Under the pieces are notes generated by a model that had not been told where the DNA came from, searched no databases, and worked only from the letters and a program-made list of their open reading frames with translations. A DNA stretch of 12,828 bases, taken from NCBI GenBank assembly GCA_016209665.1, contig JACQVT010000830.1:1-12828 (forward strand), read 5' to 3'. Shown one piece after another: positions 8,342-12,828 of the stretch. Position 1 is the first letter of the stretch; each line of letters opens with the position of its first letter. A program made the position numbers and the translations under genes. This stretch comes from Planctomycetota bacterium (lineage in GTDB: Bacteria > Planctomycetota > Phycisphaerae > UBA1845 > PWPN01).

Positions 8342-10416
8342 TTTCCCCTCCCCTCCTGGCCACTGAAGGCCAGCGGCCGCTCGGCCGGCTGATGACAGTC
8401 AACCAGGATCCGCATCGCCAGCTTCAGCCTGTTCCGCCATTCGCAGTGGCCGGCAAGTGCGTATGCGGGAGCCTTGCGGTGGTAGCCTCGGCTGACCCAT
8501 CCGGCAATGGGATCTTCGGCACCGCGCAGCATCTCCGTCCGAAGGCGGTCATCCAGTTCGATGGTGGTCCGGCAAGCTCCGTGGGCAAACACATATCGCT
8601 GCCCTGACATATCCTCCAGCGAGCAGGATTCCCCCAGGTGCAGGAAAACGGTCGCCCTGTGGAGCCCGGGACCCGTAAGCTCATCCACCACCCGGATCTC
8701 GCCCCGATGCCCGATCAGCGAGATCGTGCGCCGGTGGGTCACCCCGCCGGTGAGTCTCAGGTAGCCGTCGTGCTCGCCCACGACCGTGCCGCCCTGCAGG
8801 GCCGGCTCCCACCGCACACAGCGGGACCTCGCCCGTTTCCCCCAGAGGAACCCTCCCAGCATCTCGGATTGGTCCTGGTCATCGATCACCACGGTGTTGT
8901 GGGCTCGGGTACTCCGGAAATAACGTCGCCAGGCCGGGTACGTGAAGTAGTCGTACGTGCCCGGGTCCACCAAGATGTCCTCGCCGAAAGCCCGCAGCGT
9001 GAAGCTCAGGGCGTCGGCGTGGCCATGAGCGGCGATCGGTCCCAATCCCAGATCGCCGCAGTCGAAAGTGACGCTGATGGAATCCTTGCTGCCACGCGAG
9101 CCCGACTGGAGCAGGTAGTAACCCGATTCGGGGAGAGCCCGCGAGCAAAGCCTTTCGCGACCCGGGGCCGTCTCCATCCTCCGGTAGGTCTCATATCCCT
9201 CCGGGCCGAGCAGCCAAAAGATCGGCTCGTGCGAACCCGTGGCCAACGCCTTGAGGTTGGGACGGCCAAACAGCGCCGCCCCCACGGCCAGCAGAGATCG
9301 GCCCAGGTTTTCGCGTCCCCCCAGGTCCACGACGTACCCATCGTCACTGTCGCCGAACATGGGCAGTGGGTCCCCGGCTTCGAGGAATGCCGCGGCGAAC
9401 TCCAGCATCCGTTCCAGCCGCTCCCGATAAGCATCGGGGAACTCCTCACCGGTGTTTCGCCCCACCAAATAGCACAAGACGAAGAACTCCAGAACGAACA
9501 GGTGGTAGCCCGTTGCCTGCTCCCGGGTGCCGCCGTCCTCGTGGGTCTGGCTGATAATCTCGCGGCAAAGGATGTCCCGGCTTTCCCTGCGCCAGCGGTC
9601 CGCCCCCCGCAGGCCGCTGAAGTAAGTGCCGCCGATGTAGACGCCCGCGGCCTCTCCGATCAGATGGTTGTTCGCGGAGGAGTACCGCGAGTATCGGCGC
9701 GAAATATCCCACAGGTGCCGGTAAACCACCGGGAGAATCCGTGCCATTCGGGGCTCGTCCAACACGCCGGAGGGGCGAATGAGTTCAAGCGCCCAGCACC
9801 AGTTGATGAGCCGAATGCCCAGCTCCAGCGGGCTCCGCCAGTTCATGCCCACGCCGTATGGACACTGCGCGATCCAGGATTCCAAATGATCCACCAACGT
9901 GGTGGCGTAACGCGCTTCGCCGGTGAGGCGGAAAGTTCGGCCCAGGACGACCAGATGCTGATGACGGTTGGGTTCCCAGACGAACTTGCAGTCACCGGTA
10001 ATCGAGTAGTCGCGATAGTCGATGGCGGGGGCGAACCCCGTCGGCGTGCTGCGGCCGGCCTTGGACTCGTGGTTCCAGTCGATCGCCGAACCCAGATCCT
10101 GGTCCTGGAGGTCGAACAGGTCCAGCCGGTTCCGGCAGATGGCGTTGGCCTTCGCCGCCGCCGCACGGGCCCAGGTCCGGGCGGCCCCGTTGGCCGGGAG
10201 CACCAACTTGTCCGCCAGATGTGGGCCCACCGCCTTCGATCTGACCTGAAGCGACTCGGGGGCCGCCATCAGAATCCGCTCGAGCTTCACCGGTTTCTGC
10301 CGTGCCCTCCAGACGACGCGGTCAGTTGCTTCCCGGACCCTGCCCGCCAGCCGCCAGCAGATTTCCTGCCCCGACATGGAACGAAGCCGGCGGGTGTACC
10401 AACGCAGGGCCTGCAC
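8338..10416 (-). CDS. Heparinase II/III-family (alginate-lyase-like) protein
   Basis: The 692-residue product has an alpha/alpha-toroid N-terminal part and a C-terminal beta-sandwich, as in polysaccharide lyases acting on uronic-acid polymers. Family landmarks in order are KFVWEPNRHQHLVVLGR (144-160), NWRSPLELGIRLINW (192-206), SSANNHLIGEAAGVY (246-260, with the Asn-His pair expected near the catalytic site), EQATGYHLFVLEFF (299-312, with the Tyr-His pair), GDSDDGY (355-361), AAHGHADALSFTLRAFG (462-478, metal or structural His) and VDPGTYDYF (483-491). The start is GTG at 10414-10416, keeping the LRWYTRRLRSMSGQEI opening typical of EPS-locus members; ATG at 10377 would remove it. No signal peptide is visible, so the site of action is unclear. 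The GTG overlaps the transposase-fragment stop by one base, and the gene end overlaps the next start as ATGA. It may trim, release or recycle polymer. Confidence 0.9.
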   Translation of the reverse strand: MQALRWYTRRLRSMSGQEICWRLAGRVREATDRVVWRARQKPVKLERILMAAPESLQVRSKAVGPHLADKLVLPANGAARTWARAAAAKANAICRNRLDLFDLQDQDLGSAIDWNHESKAGRSTPTGFAPAIDYRDYSITGDCKFVWEPNRHQHLVVLGRTFRLTGEARYATTLVDHLESWIAQCPYGVGMNWRSPLELGIRLINWCWALELIRPSGVLDEPRMARILPVVYRHLWDISRRYSRYSSANNHLIGEAAGVYIGGTYFSGLRGADRWRRESRDILCREIISQTHEDGGTREQATGYHLFVLEFFVLCYLVGRNTGEEFPDAYRERLERMLEFAAAFLEAGDPLPMFGDSDDGYVVDLGGRENLGRSLLAVGAALFGRPNLKALATGSHEPIFWLLGPEGYETYRRMETAPGRERLCSRALPESGYYLLQSGSRGSKDSISVTFDCGDLGLGPIAAHGHADALSFTLRAFGEDILVDPGTYDYFTYPAWRRYFRSTRAHNTVVIDDQDQSEMLGGFLWGKRARSRCVRWEPALQGGTVVGEHDGYLRLTGGVTHRRTISLIGHRGEIRVVDELTGPGLHRATVFLHLGESCSLEDMSGQRYVFAHGACRTTIELDDRLRTEMLRGAEDPIAGWVSRGYHRKAPAYALAGHCEWRNRLKLAMRILVDCHQPAERPLAFSGQEGRGK
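8350..8357 (-). promoter_or_regulatory. Strong ribosome binding site of the nucleotidyltransferase-like gene
   Basis: The minus strand reads AGGAGGGG, eight bases before the ATG at 8339-8341. It sits inside the 3' end of the heparinase-family gene and favours this start over the in-frame ATG at 8330-8332. Confidence 0.6.
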
Positions 10417-10829
10417 TAGCCTTCACACTCCACGATCTCGGGCGACCTCGTCAGGGTTGGCTCGGGACATTGCAGGCCGCAAGCCCGCCGGGTCCTGACC
10501 CCCGTGCTGAGCTGATCCGGGCTTCTCAAACGGCCCCAGTTGATCGGCCTGGACGGACGGAGATGCTGTTGCAGAATGGGCTGGATCTGTTGCCAAACGC
10601 CGGCCTCCTGCCAGCCCCGAAGCCGCCGCAGACAGGTCATGCCGCAGCCCCATCCCAACTCTTGAGGCAGTTCCTCCCAGGGAATCCCGGTCCTCAAAAC
10701 GAACCCACTGCCCCTGAGTACCTCACGATCGCCGACCGGAGGCCGACCTCCTTTCACAGTGGCCGGGCGGGTCGGCAGAAGGGGTTCAATGTGTTGCCAC
10801 AGTTCATCCGGGATGAGGCTGGCAGCCAT
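10416..10829 (-). pseudogene. IS5-family transposase, 5' fragment (DUF4096 domain only)
   Basis: From the ATG at 10827-10829 the first 100 residues match the N-terminal domain of IS5-family (IS427-like) transposases: LIPDELWQHIEPLLP, GGRPPVGDREVL, then LRTGIPWEELPQELGWGCGM, LRRLRGWQEAGVWQQI and INWGR. In intact relatives this is followed by the first catalytic Asp (a DSS motif) and a further part with the rest of the DDE triad. Here similarity stops near residue 100 (about base 10529), and the frame ends 37 unrelated residues later at TAG 10416-10418. It is therefore a truncated, inactive remnant rather than a mobile element. I could not find inverted repeats or a target duplication. It lies between the NusG-like gene and the structural genes in the operon's direction, so it is probably carried on the operon transcript. 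Confidence 0.8.
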
Positions 10830-11155
10830 GGGTGGATCTCGCGAGCTGGGAAAGACGAAGATTCAGCGGATAGCCCACGTCGAAACCGTGGGTGAAACGC
10901 ACCCGAAGCCCTCGATACAGGATTCGCAGCATTTTGCTAAAGGCGTGCCCCCTGGCCACGTAGCGGGTTGGTGGGAACCCAGGCGATGCTTGATGATGCC
11001 CCTGGCAGCGACGTCCGAATTGCGGCCGCCACGAACACCCGACCCAGCCAACCTGCACGCACGACCTCATGCTGCCGTCAGACTAGACCCCGTCCCGGTC
11101 ACCTACACCCTCATTCTGGGTGTAAGGTATTGCTGCTAAGAGATTTATGACGATC
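10830..11155. other. Intergenic stretch between the NusG-like gene and the transposase fragment
   Basis: No gene here is convincing. Short minus-strand frames exist (for example around 10804-11070, containing KMLRILYRGLR), but two minus frames are open together and neither matches a family I can name. The stretch may hold the missing outer end of the insertion sequence or decayed DNA. It contains a hairpin at 11104-11124, and a smaller inverted repeat, GAGAT/ATCTC (11140-11157), overlaps the NusG-like stop. Confidence 0.5.
11101..11128. other. Hairpin downstream of the NusG-like gene
   Basis: TACACCC (11104-11110) and GGGTGTA (11118-11124) form a perfect seven-pair stem with a seven-base loop. 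ACC and GGT just outside extend it past one bulged base. No T-tract follows on either strand, so it does not look like a standard intrinsic terminator. It could be an RNA-processing or pause site in the operon transcript, or the end of a decayed mobile element. Confidence 0.45.
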
Positions 11156-11743
11156 TCAGTCGATCGCTTCAACGCACGAAGGATCGATCTCAAGCTCGGC
11201 GGACTGCCCTAGCACCTCAACGCCCAGGTAAAGCCGACAGACGCCGCCCCGGCGCATCACCACACCTTCCAGGCCCCGGAGACTGCCTCGAATGACCCGG
11301 CATCGCTGGCCCCGGCGCAGACGCGGATACAGATCCATTGGTTCAGCGCTGATCGTCACCCGGTAAACCTGCCGCAATTCGTGCTTGAGCTTCTCCTGGT
11401 CGACCACCCGAATGACGTTGGCCGCGCGATGAGTCATCAATGCGGTGTACCGTGCCCTATGATCCCCGCACAGGAACAGGTAGGAGGGAAACAAGGGCAA
11501 CTCGACACGCACCCGTCTCCCGCCGTGTTTTCGCACCGTACGAATCAGCGGCAAAAAGTGACCGATCCCCCGCTGCTCCAGCTCGGCGGCCAGCGCTTTT
11601 TCCTGCCTCGCCTTCGTGTGGACCACCCACCAATCGTCGGAGTACCGATCGATGGGTCCCATCTCGGCTAAGCACCCCCCCGAATCATCAACGCTTGCCG
11701 GAAGAGAAGTTGAGATTGCTTCCAGCACCTGCGGCATTTTCAC
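11156..11743 (-). CDS. NusG-family specialised elongation factor (RfaH/LoaP-like antiterminator)
   Basis: The 195-residue protein carries an N-terminal NGN domain (about 36-130) that begins WWVVHTKARQEKALAAEL and includes LFPSYLFLCG (84-93), the family's RNA-polymerase-contacting core. A KOW motif follows at 144-162 (RGQRCRVIRGSLRGLEGVV). This organisation, with about 35 extra N-terminal residues, fits the NusG paralogues that begin polysaccharide operons (RfaH, UpxY, LoaP), which bind elongating RNA polymerase and suppress pausing or termination. The first codon is GTG at 11741-11743; ATG at 11735-11737 (third codon) has a GGGA upstream and is an equally good start. It is the first gene of the minus-strand set and is preceded by a long structured leader. 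No perfect enterobacterial ops element (GGCGGTAGCGTG) is visible upstream, so its recruiting signal, if any, differs. Housekeeping NusG is less likely given the neighbours. Confidence 0.9.
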   Translation of the reverse strand: MKMPQVLEAISTSLPASVDDSGGCLAEMGPIDRYSDDWWVVHTKARQEKALAAELEQRGIGHFLPLIRTVRKHGGRRVRVELPLFPSYLFLCGDHRARYTALMTHRAANVIRVVDQEKLKHELRQVYRVTISAEPMDLYPRLRRGQRCRVIRGSLRGLEGVVMRRGGVCRLYLGVEVLGQSAELEIDPSCVEAID

Positions 11744-11793
11744 GTCCCGCGCGTTCCATATGCACCACGGTTCAGGGGCTTTTCCTGAGTGTT

Positions 11794-11844
11794 TGACAGG
11801 AATTCCTTAACCGTCACATGAACGTGACCTGTCATCGGGTCACG
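11794..11844 (-). promoter_or_regulatory. Overlapping inverted repeats just upstream of the NusG-like gene
   Basis: Three pairings use the same bases: TGACAGG (11794-11800) with CCTGTCA (11828-11834); GTCAC (11813-11817) with GTGAC (11824-11828); and CGTGACC (11823-11829) with GGTCACG (11838-11844). The last excludes the first two. This could be a switch between alternative RNA hairpins 50-100 nt before the start codon, or a cluster of GTCAC/GTGAC half-sites for a DNA-binding regulator. No T-tract follows on the minus strand. Confidence 0.4.
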
Positions 11845-11864
11845 CTTGCCCAGAAGGCCCGCGC

Positions 11865-11896
11865 AGAGCCTGTCCCCCGGAAGTGCGTCACCCCAT
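11865..11896. repeat. Possible REP-like palindromic repeat remnant
   Basis: The segment starting AGAGCCTGTCCCCCGGAAGT resembles, from memory, the CCTGTCCCC-type interspersed palindromes common in several large bacterial genomes. Only one copy is visible in this window, so its repeat status rests on recollection. Confidence 0.25.
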
Positions 11897-11906
11897 CCCC
11901 GGAAGC

Positions 11907-11936
11907 TTGTCGACCGCGGTGCAGCTCCCGTATAAT
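11907..11936 (+). promoter_or_regulatory. Promoter of the small-RNA candidate
   Basis: A perfect -10 box TATAAT (11931-11936) is preceded by a -35-like TTGTCG (11907-11912, four of six consensus bases) with an 18-bp spacer. The predicted start, around 11942, coincides with the first base of a stable hairpin, which itself is followed by a strong terminator. Confidence 0.55.
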
Positions 11937-11941
11937 GAGGC

Positions 11942-12031
11942 GCAGCGGAGCAACTCTCGGGTTGTTCTCTGCAACTCCGGACCGACCACCTGCAGTTGCC
12001 AGATTGCCAGGTGGTCGGCCCTTTTTTATTT
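11942..12031 (+). ncRNA. Candidate small RNA of about 90 nt, divergent from the EPS operon
   Basis: The predicted transcript has two hairpins. The first pairs 11942-11954 with 11961-11972 (twelve pairs including G-U, one bulged C, loop TCTCGG) and starts at the predicted 5' end. A short linker AACTCC (11973-11978) follows, then the terminator hairpin (11979-12021) and a T-run. No open frame with a ribosome site lies inside. The linker contains CUCC, which could pair with GGAG ribosome sites. Linker bases GCAACT (11971-11976) are complementary to AGTTGC (11994-11999) in the terminator loop. It matches no RNA family I recognise, and is antisense to the predicted leader of the minus-strand operon. 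It could be a trans-acting small RNA, a cis-antisense RNA, or a short attenuated leader whose gene is lost. Confidence 0.55.
11979..12031 (+). terminator. Strong intrinsic terminator
   Basis: CCGACCACCTG (11982-11992) pairs perfectly with CAGGTGGTCGG (12008-12018), an eleven-pair G+C-rich stem that GG/CC extend past one A-C mismatch. Six T residues (12022-12027) followed by ATTT complete the signal. On the minus strand no T-tract follows, so it works only in the plus direction. Confidence 0.85.
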
Positions 12032-12280
12032 CGCGGTGCCTTCGACGCTCCAGCTCGCCTGACTGGCGGTCCGCACCACTCAATCGAGGTGCCCCGAGTT
12101 CCTGCCGAGCCCGCTTAACGCGCGCGAGCCCAGAAGGCGCACTCGCCAGTATCCTGCCGAACTGATTGCTGGGAAAACCTGCTTCCCTTATCCCGTTACG
12201 AACTACCACCCCACTCCGTCAGGATGGGCCATCAAACGCGGTGCGACACAGGCTCGAATAAAGCCAACATCGTAGACGCC

Positions 12281-12309
12281 AACATACTGTTCATCCCCTG
12301 GCGAGTCAA
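12281..12309 (-). promoter_or_regulatory. Secondary minus-strand promoter candidate
   Basis: On the minus strand, TTGACT (12304-12309, five of six) is separated by 17 bp from TATGTT (12281-12286, four of six). It would start a leader of about 530 nt for the NusG-like gene. It is a weaker match than the promoter at 12443-12471. Confidence 0.4.
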
Positions 12310-12418
12310 TAGTTTTGTTGACCTTTTTCCCCCGTCGTTTCTGGACTCCCCACCGATCCCCCGTCGGCAAGGACCGACGGAAAGACCCTTGAAATCCAGC
12401 TTGACTCCCCGGCCCGGT

Positions 12419-12433
12419 CAGGTGACTCACCTG
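12419..12433. promoter_or_regulatory. Palindromic operator candidate
   Basis: CAGGTGACTCACCTG is a perfect 7+1+7 palindrome. It begins about three bases after the predicted start point of the minus-strand promoter at 12443-12471, a position where repressors commonly bind. As RNA it would be only a weak, nearly loopless hairpin, so a protein-binding site is more likely. Confidence 0.5.
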
Positions 12434-12442
12434 TTAAAAGCA

Positions 12443-12471
12443 ATTATAACCCAGGTTGGCCATCATGACAA
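12443..12471 (-). promoter_or_regulatory. Probable main promoter of the EPS operon
   Basis: On the minus strand, TTGTCA (12466-12471, five of six consensus bases) and a perfect TATAAT (12443-12448) are separated by exactly 17 bp in an A+T-richer stretch. The predicted start lies near 12436-12437. No other gene lies between here and the NusG-like gene on this strand, so that operon is the natural target. Confidence 0.6.
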
Positions 12472-12828
12472 AACTTTCACACAACAAAAAGACAGTGCGT
12501 CGGCACCCGCGGCTGTTACTAACCGTCCACGTACCCCACTACAGGGGCAATGCACGGGTTGGTCCTGGAGTTTCCCAAACCTTCGTCGGCTGGCGCTCCA
12601 AACCTCGTATTTACTCGCGCCAATGAGGCCATACCGCAAGGAGGCGGTGCGGCGAAGACAGCTTGCGGCCCATACATTCTCAGCGTTTTCGAGACCTGCC
12701 AAGTTATGGCTCAAGGATTTAAAGACCTTTCTAGGCGACCTTGTAAACCACCAGGGATTCTAACAAAACCGTGTATGGGATCGGCATTCTTATTTCCCAG
12801 TCGGCCTGCTGGAGGCCGGCCCCAGAGG
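12472..12828. other. Right-edge stretch, no confident gene
   Basis: Base composition is more A+T-rich than in the genes. Several short frames on both strands are open, none with family resemblance or consistent codon bias. A plus-strand frame from ATG 12550 is open to the window edge but reads as low-quality protein. The minus-strand tail at 12731-12826 is listed separately. GGCCT/AGGCC forms a small inverted repeat at the very end. Confidence 0.4.
12731..12826 (-). CDS. Possible C-terminal end of an upstream gene (partial)
   Basis: The minus strand reads in from the window edge for 31 codons to TAG at 12731-12733, ending MPIPYTVLLESLVVYKVA. The segment has a protein-like mix of residues and starts with G/C-ending codons, but its last part is A+T-rich. 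I do not recognise it. It could equally be chance coding; more sequence to the right would settle it. Confidence 0.2.
   Translation of the reverse strand, partial: SGAGLQQADWEIRMPIPYTVLLESLVVYKVA

Larger units (their letters stand above)
11744..12437 (-). promoter_or_regulatory. Predicted long 5' leader of the EPS operon
   Basis: If transcription starts at the promoter at 12443-12471, about 690 nt of RNA precede the NusG-like gene. Open frames here (for example 11832-12209) have no recognisable product. The leader contains inverted repeats at 12419-12433, 12361-12380 (CCGTCGG/CCGACGG), 12171-12187 (GGGAA/TTCCC), the complement of the small-RNA candidate, and competing hairpins near 11794-11844. 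Long structured leaders are known for operons controlled by NusG paralogues and by EAR-type RNA elements. Extent and function here are inference. Confidence 0.4.

Noticed and set aside
7376..8392. Plus-strand frame of 338 codons
   Set aside because: Antisense shadow of the nucleotidyltransferase-like gene, rich in Arg/Gly/Pro/His, with no motifs.
8638..10419. 593-codon open frame on the plus strand
   Set aside because: It is antisense to the heparinase-family gene, whose motifs are clear; the long frame is a by-product of high GC3 and its translation resembles no family.
10804..11070. Minus-strand frame containing KMLRILYRGLR, as a second transposase remnant
   Set aside because: It faintly recalls transposase C-termini, but another minus frame is equally open and no full motif is present.
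11832..12209. 125-codon minus-strand frame upstream of the NusG-like gene
   Set aside because: Its translation is low-complexity, it has no ribosome site of note, and it runs through the terminator and small-RNA hairpins.
12361..12380. CCGTCGG/CCGACGG hairpin as a terminator
   Set aside because: A perfect stem, but no T-tract follows on either strand; treated as leader structure only.
12465..12626. 53-codon basic frame beginning MTKLSHNKKT, with a weak plus-strand promoter (GTGACT, 17 bp, TATAAC) before it
   Set aside because: The same bases make a clearly better minus-strand promoter; no good ribosome site or homology is recognisable. Kept only as a remote possibility.
12224..12763. 179-codon plus-strand frame
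   Set aside because: No family resemblance, no codon bias, and it crosses the well-formed minus-strand promoter and palindrome.
12550..12828. Plus-strand frame open to the right edge from ATG 12550
   Set aside because: No ribosome site, irregular composition, and no recognisable protein features.
1..12828. CRISPR array, tRNA or rRNA genes, attachment sites
   Set aside because: No regularly spaced repeats, cloverleaf or rRNA-like segments were seen on either strand.

Overview
The window is visibly G+C-rich and holds one side of an exopolysaccharide (EPS) or capsule assembly locus. All confident genes lie on the minus strand, so they are read from right to left. The families present, the dense high-GC3 coding, and a CCCGAATCCCGAATCCC-type spacer repeat together suggest a Planctomycetota-like bacterium, possibly an environmental genome. 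That assignment is inference from recalled patterns, not from a marker gene.

Layout in transcription order (right to left). (1) 11744-12828 is about 1.1 kb without a convincing gene. It holds a good minus-strand sigma70-type promoter (12443-12471) with a perfect palindrome just downstream of its predicted start, a weaker second promoter (12281-12309), several hairpins, and on the opposite strand a compact small-RNA candidate with its own promoter and a strong intrinsic terminator (11907-12031). (2) 11156-11743 encodes a NusG/RfaH/LoaP-type elongation factor. (3) 10416-10829 is a 5' fragment of an IS5-family transposase gene, lying between the regulator and the structural genes. (4) 8338-10416 encodes a heparinase II/III-family (alginate-lyase-like) protein. 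(5) 7052-8341 encodes a sugar nucleotidyltransferase-like protein with a left-handed beta-helix. (6) 4663-7059 encodes a Wzc-like chain-length determinant fused to a tyrosine kinase. (7) 2694-4523 encodes an unusual fusion of a second degenerate nucleotidyltransferase/beta-helix module to a phosphoglycosyl transferase. (8) 1384-2616 encodes a Wza-like lipoprotein exporter. (9) 213-1328 encodes an alpha/alpha-toroid protein of unknown function. Genes 4, 5 and 6 overlap by a few bases and genes 7-9 follow at short spacing, which fits one operon.

How the parts could work together. The phosphoglycosyl transferase would start repeat-unit synthesis on undecaprenyl phosphate, the Wzc-like kinase would control polymerisation and chain length, and the Wza-like protein would form the outer-membrane channel. 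The heparinase-type and toroid proteins probably trim or modify the polymer. The NusG paralogue is placed to carry RNA polymerase through the long operon. No glycosyltransferase, flippase (Wzx) or polymerase (Wzy) is visible, so these probably lie beyond the left edge or elsewhere.

The most unusual points are the regulatory region (a long structured leader crossed by a convergent antisense small RNA) and the two nucleotidyltransferase-like domains. Both domains have lost the signature residues of the family, and one is fused to the initiating transferase.
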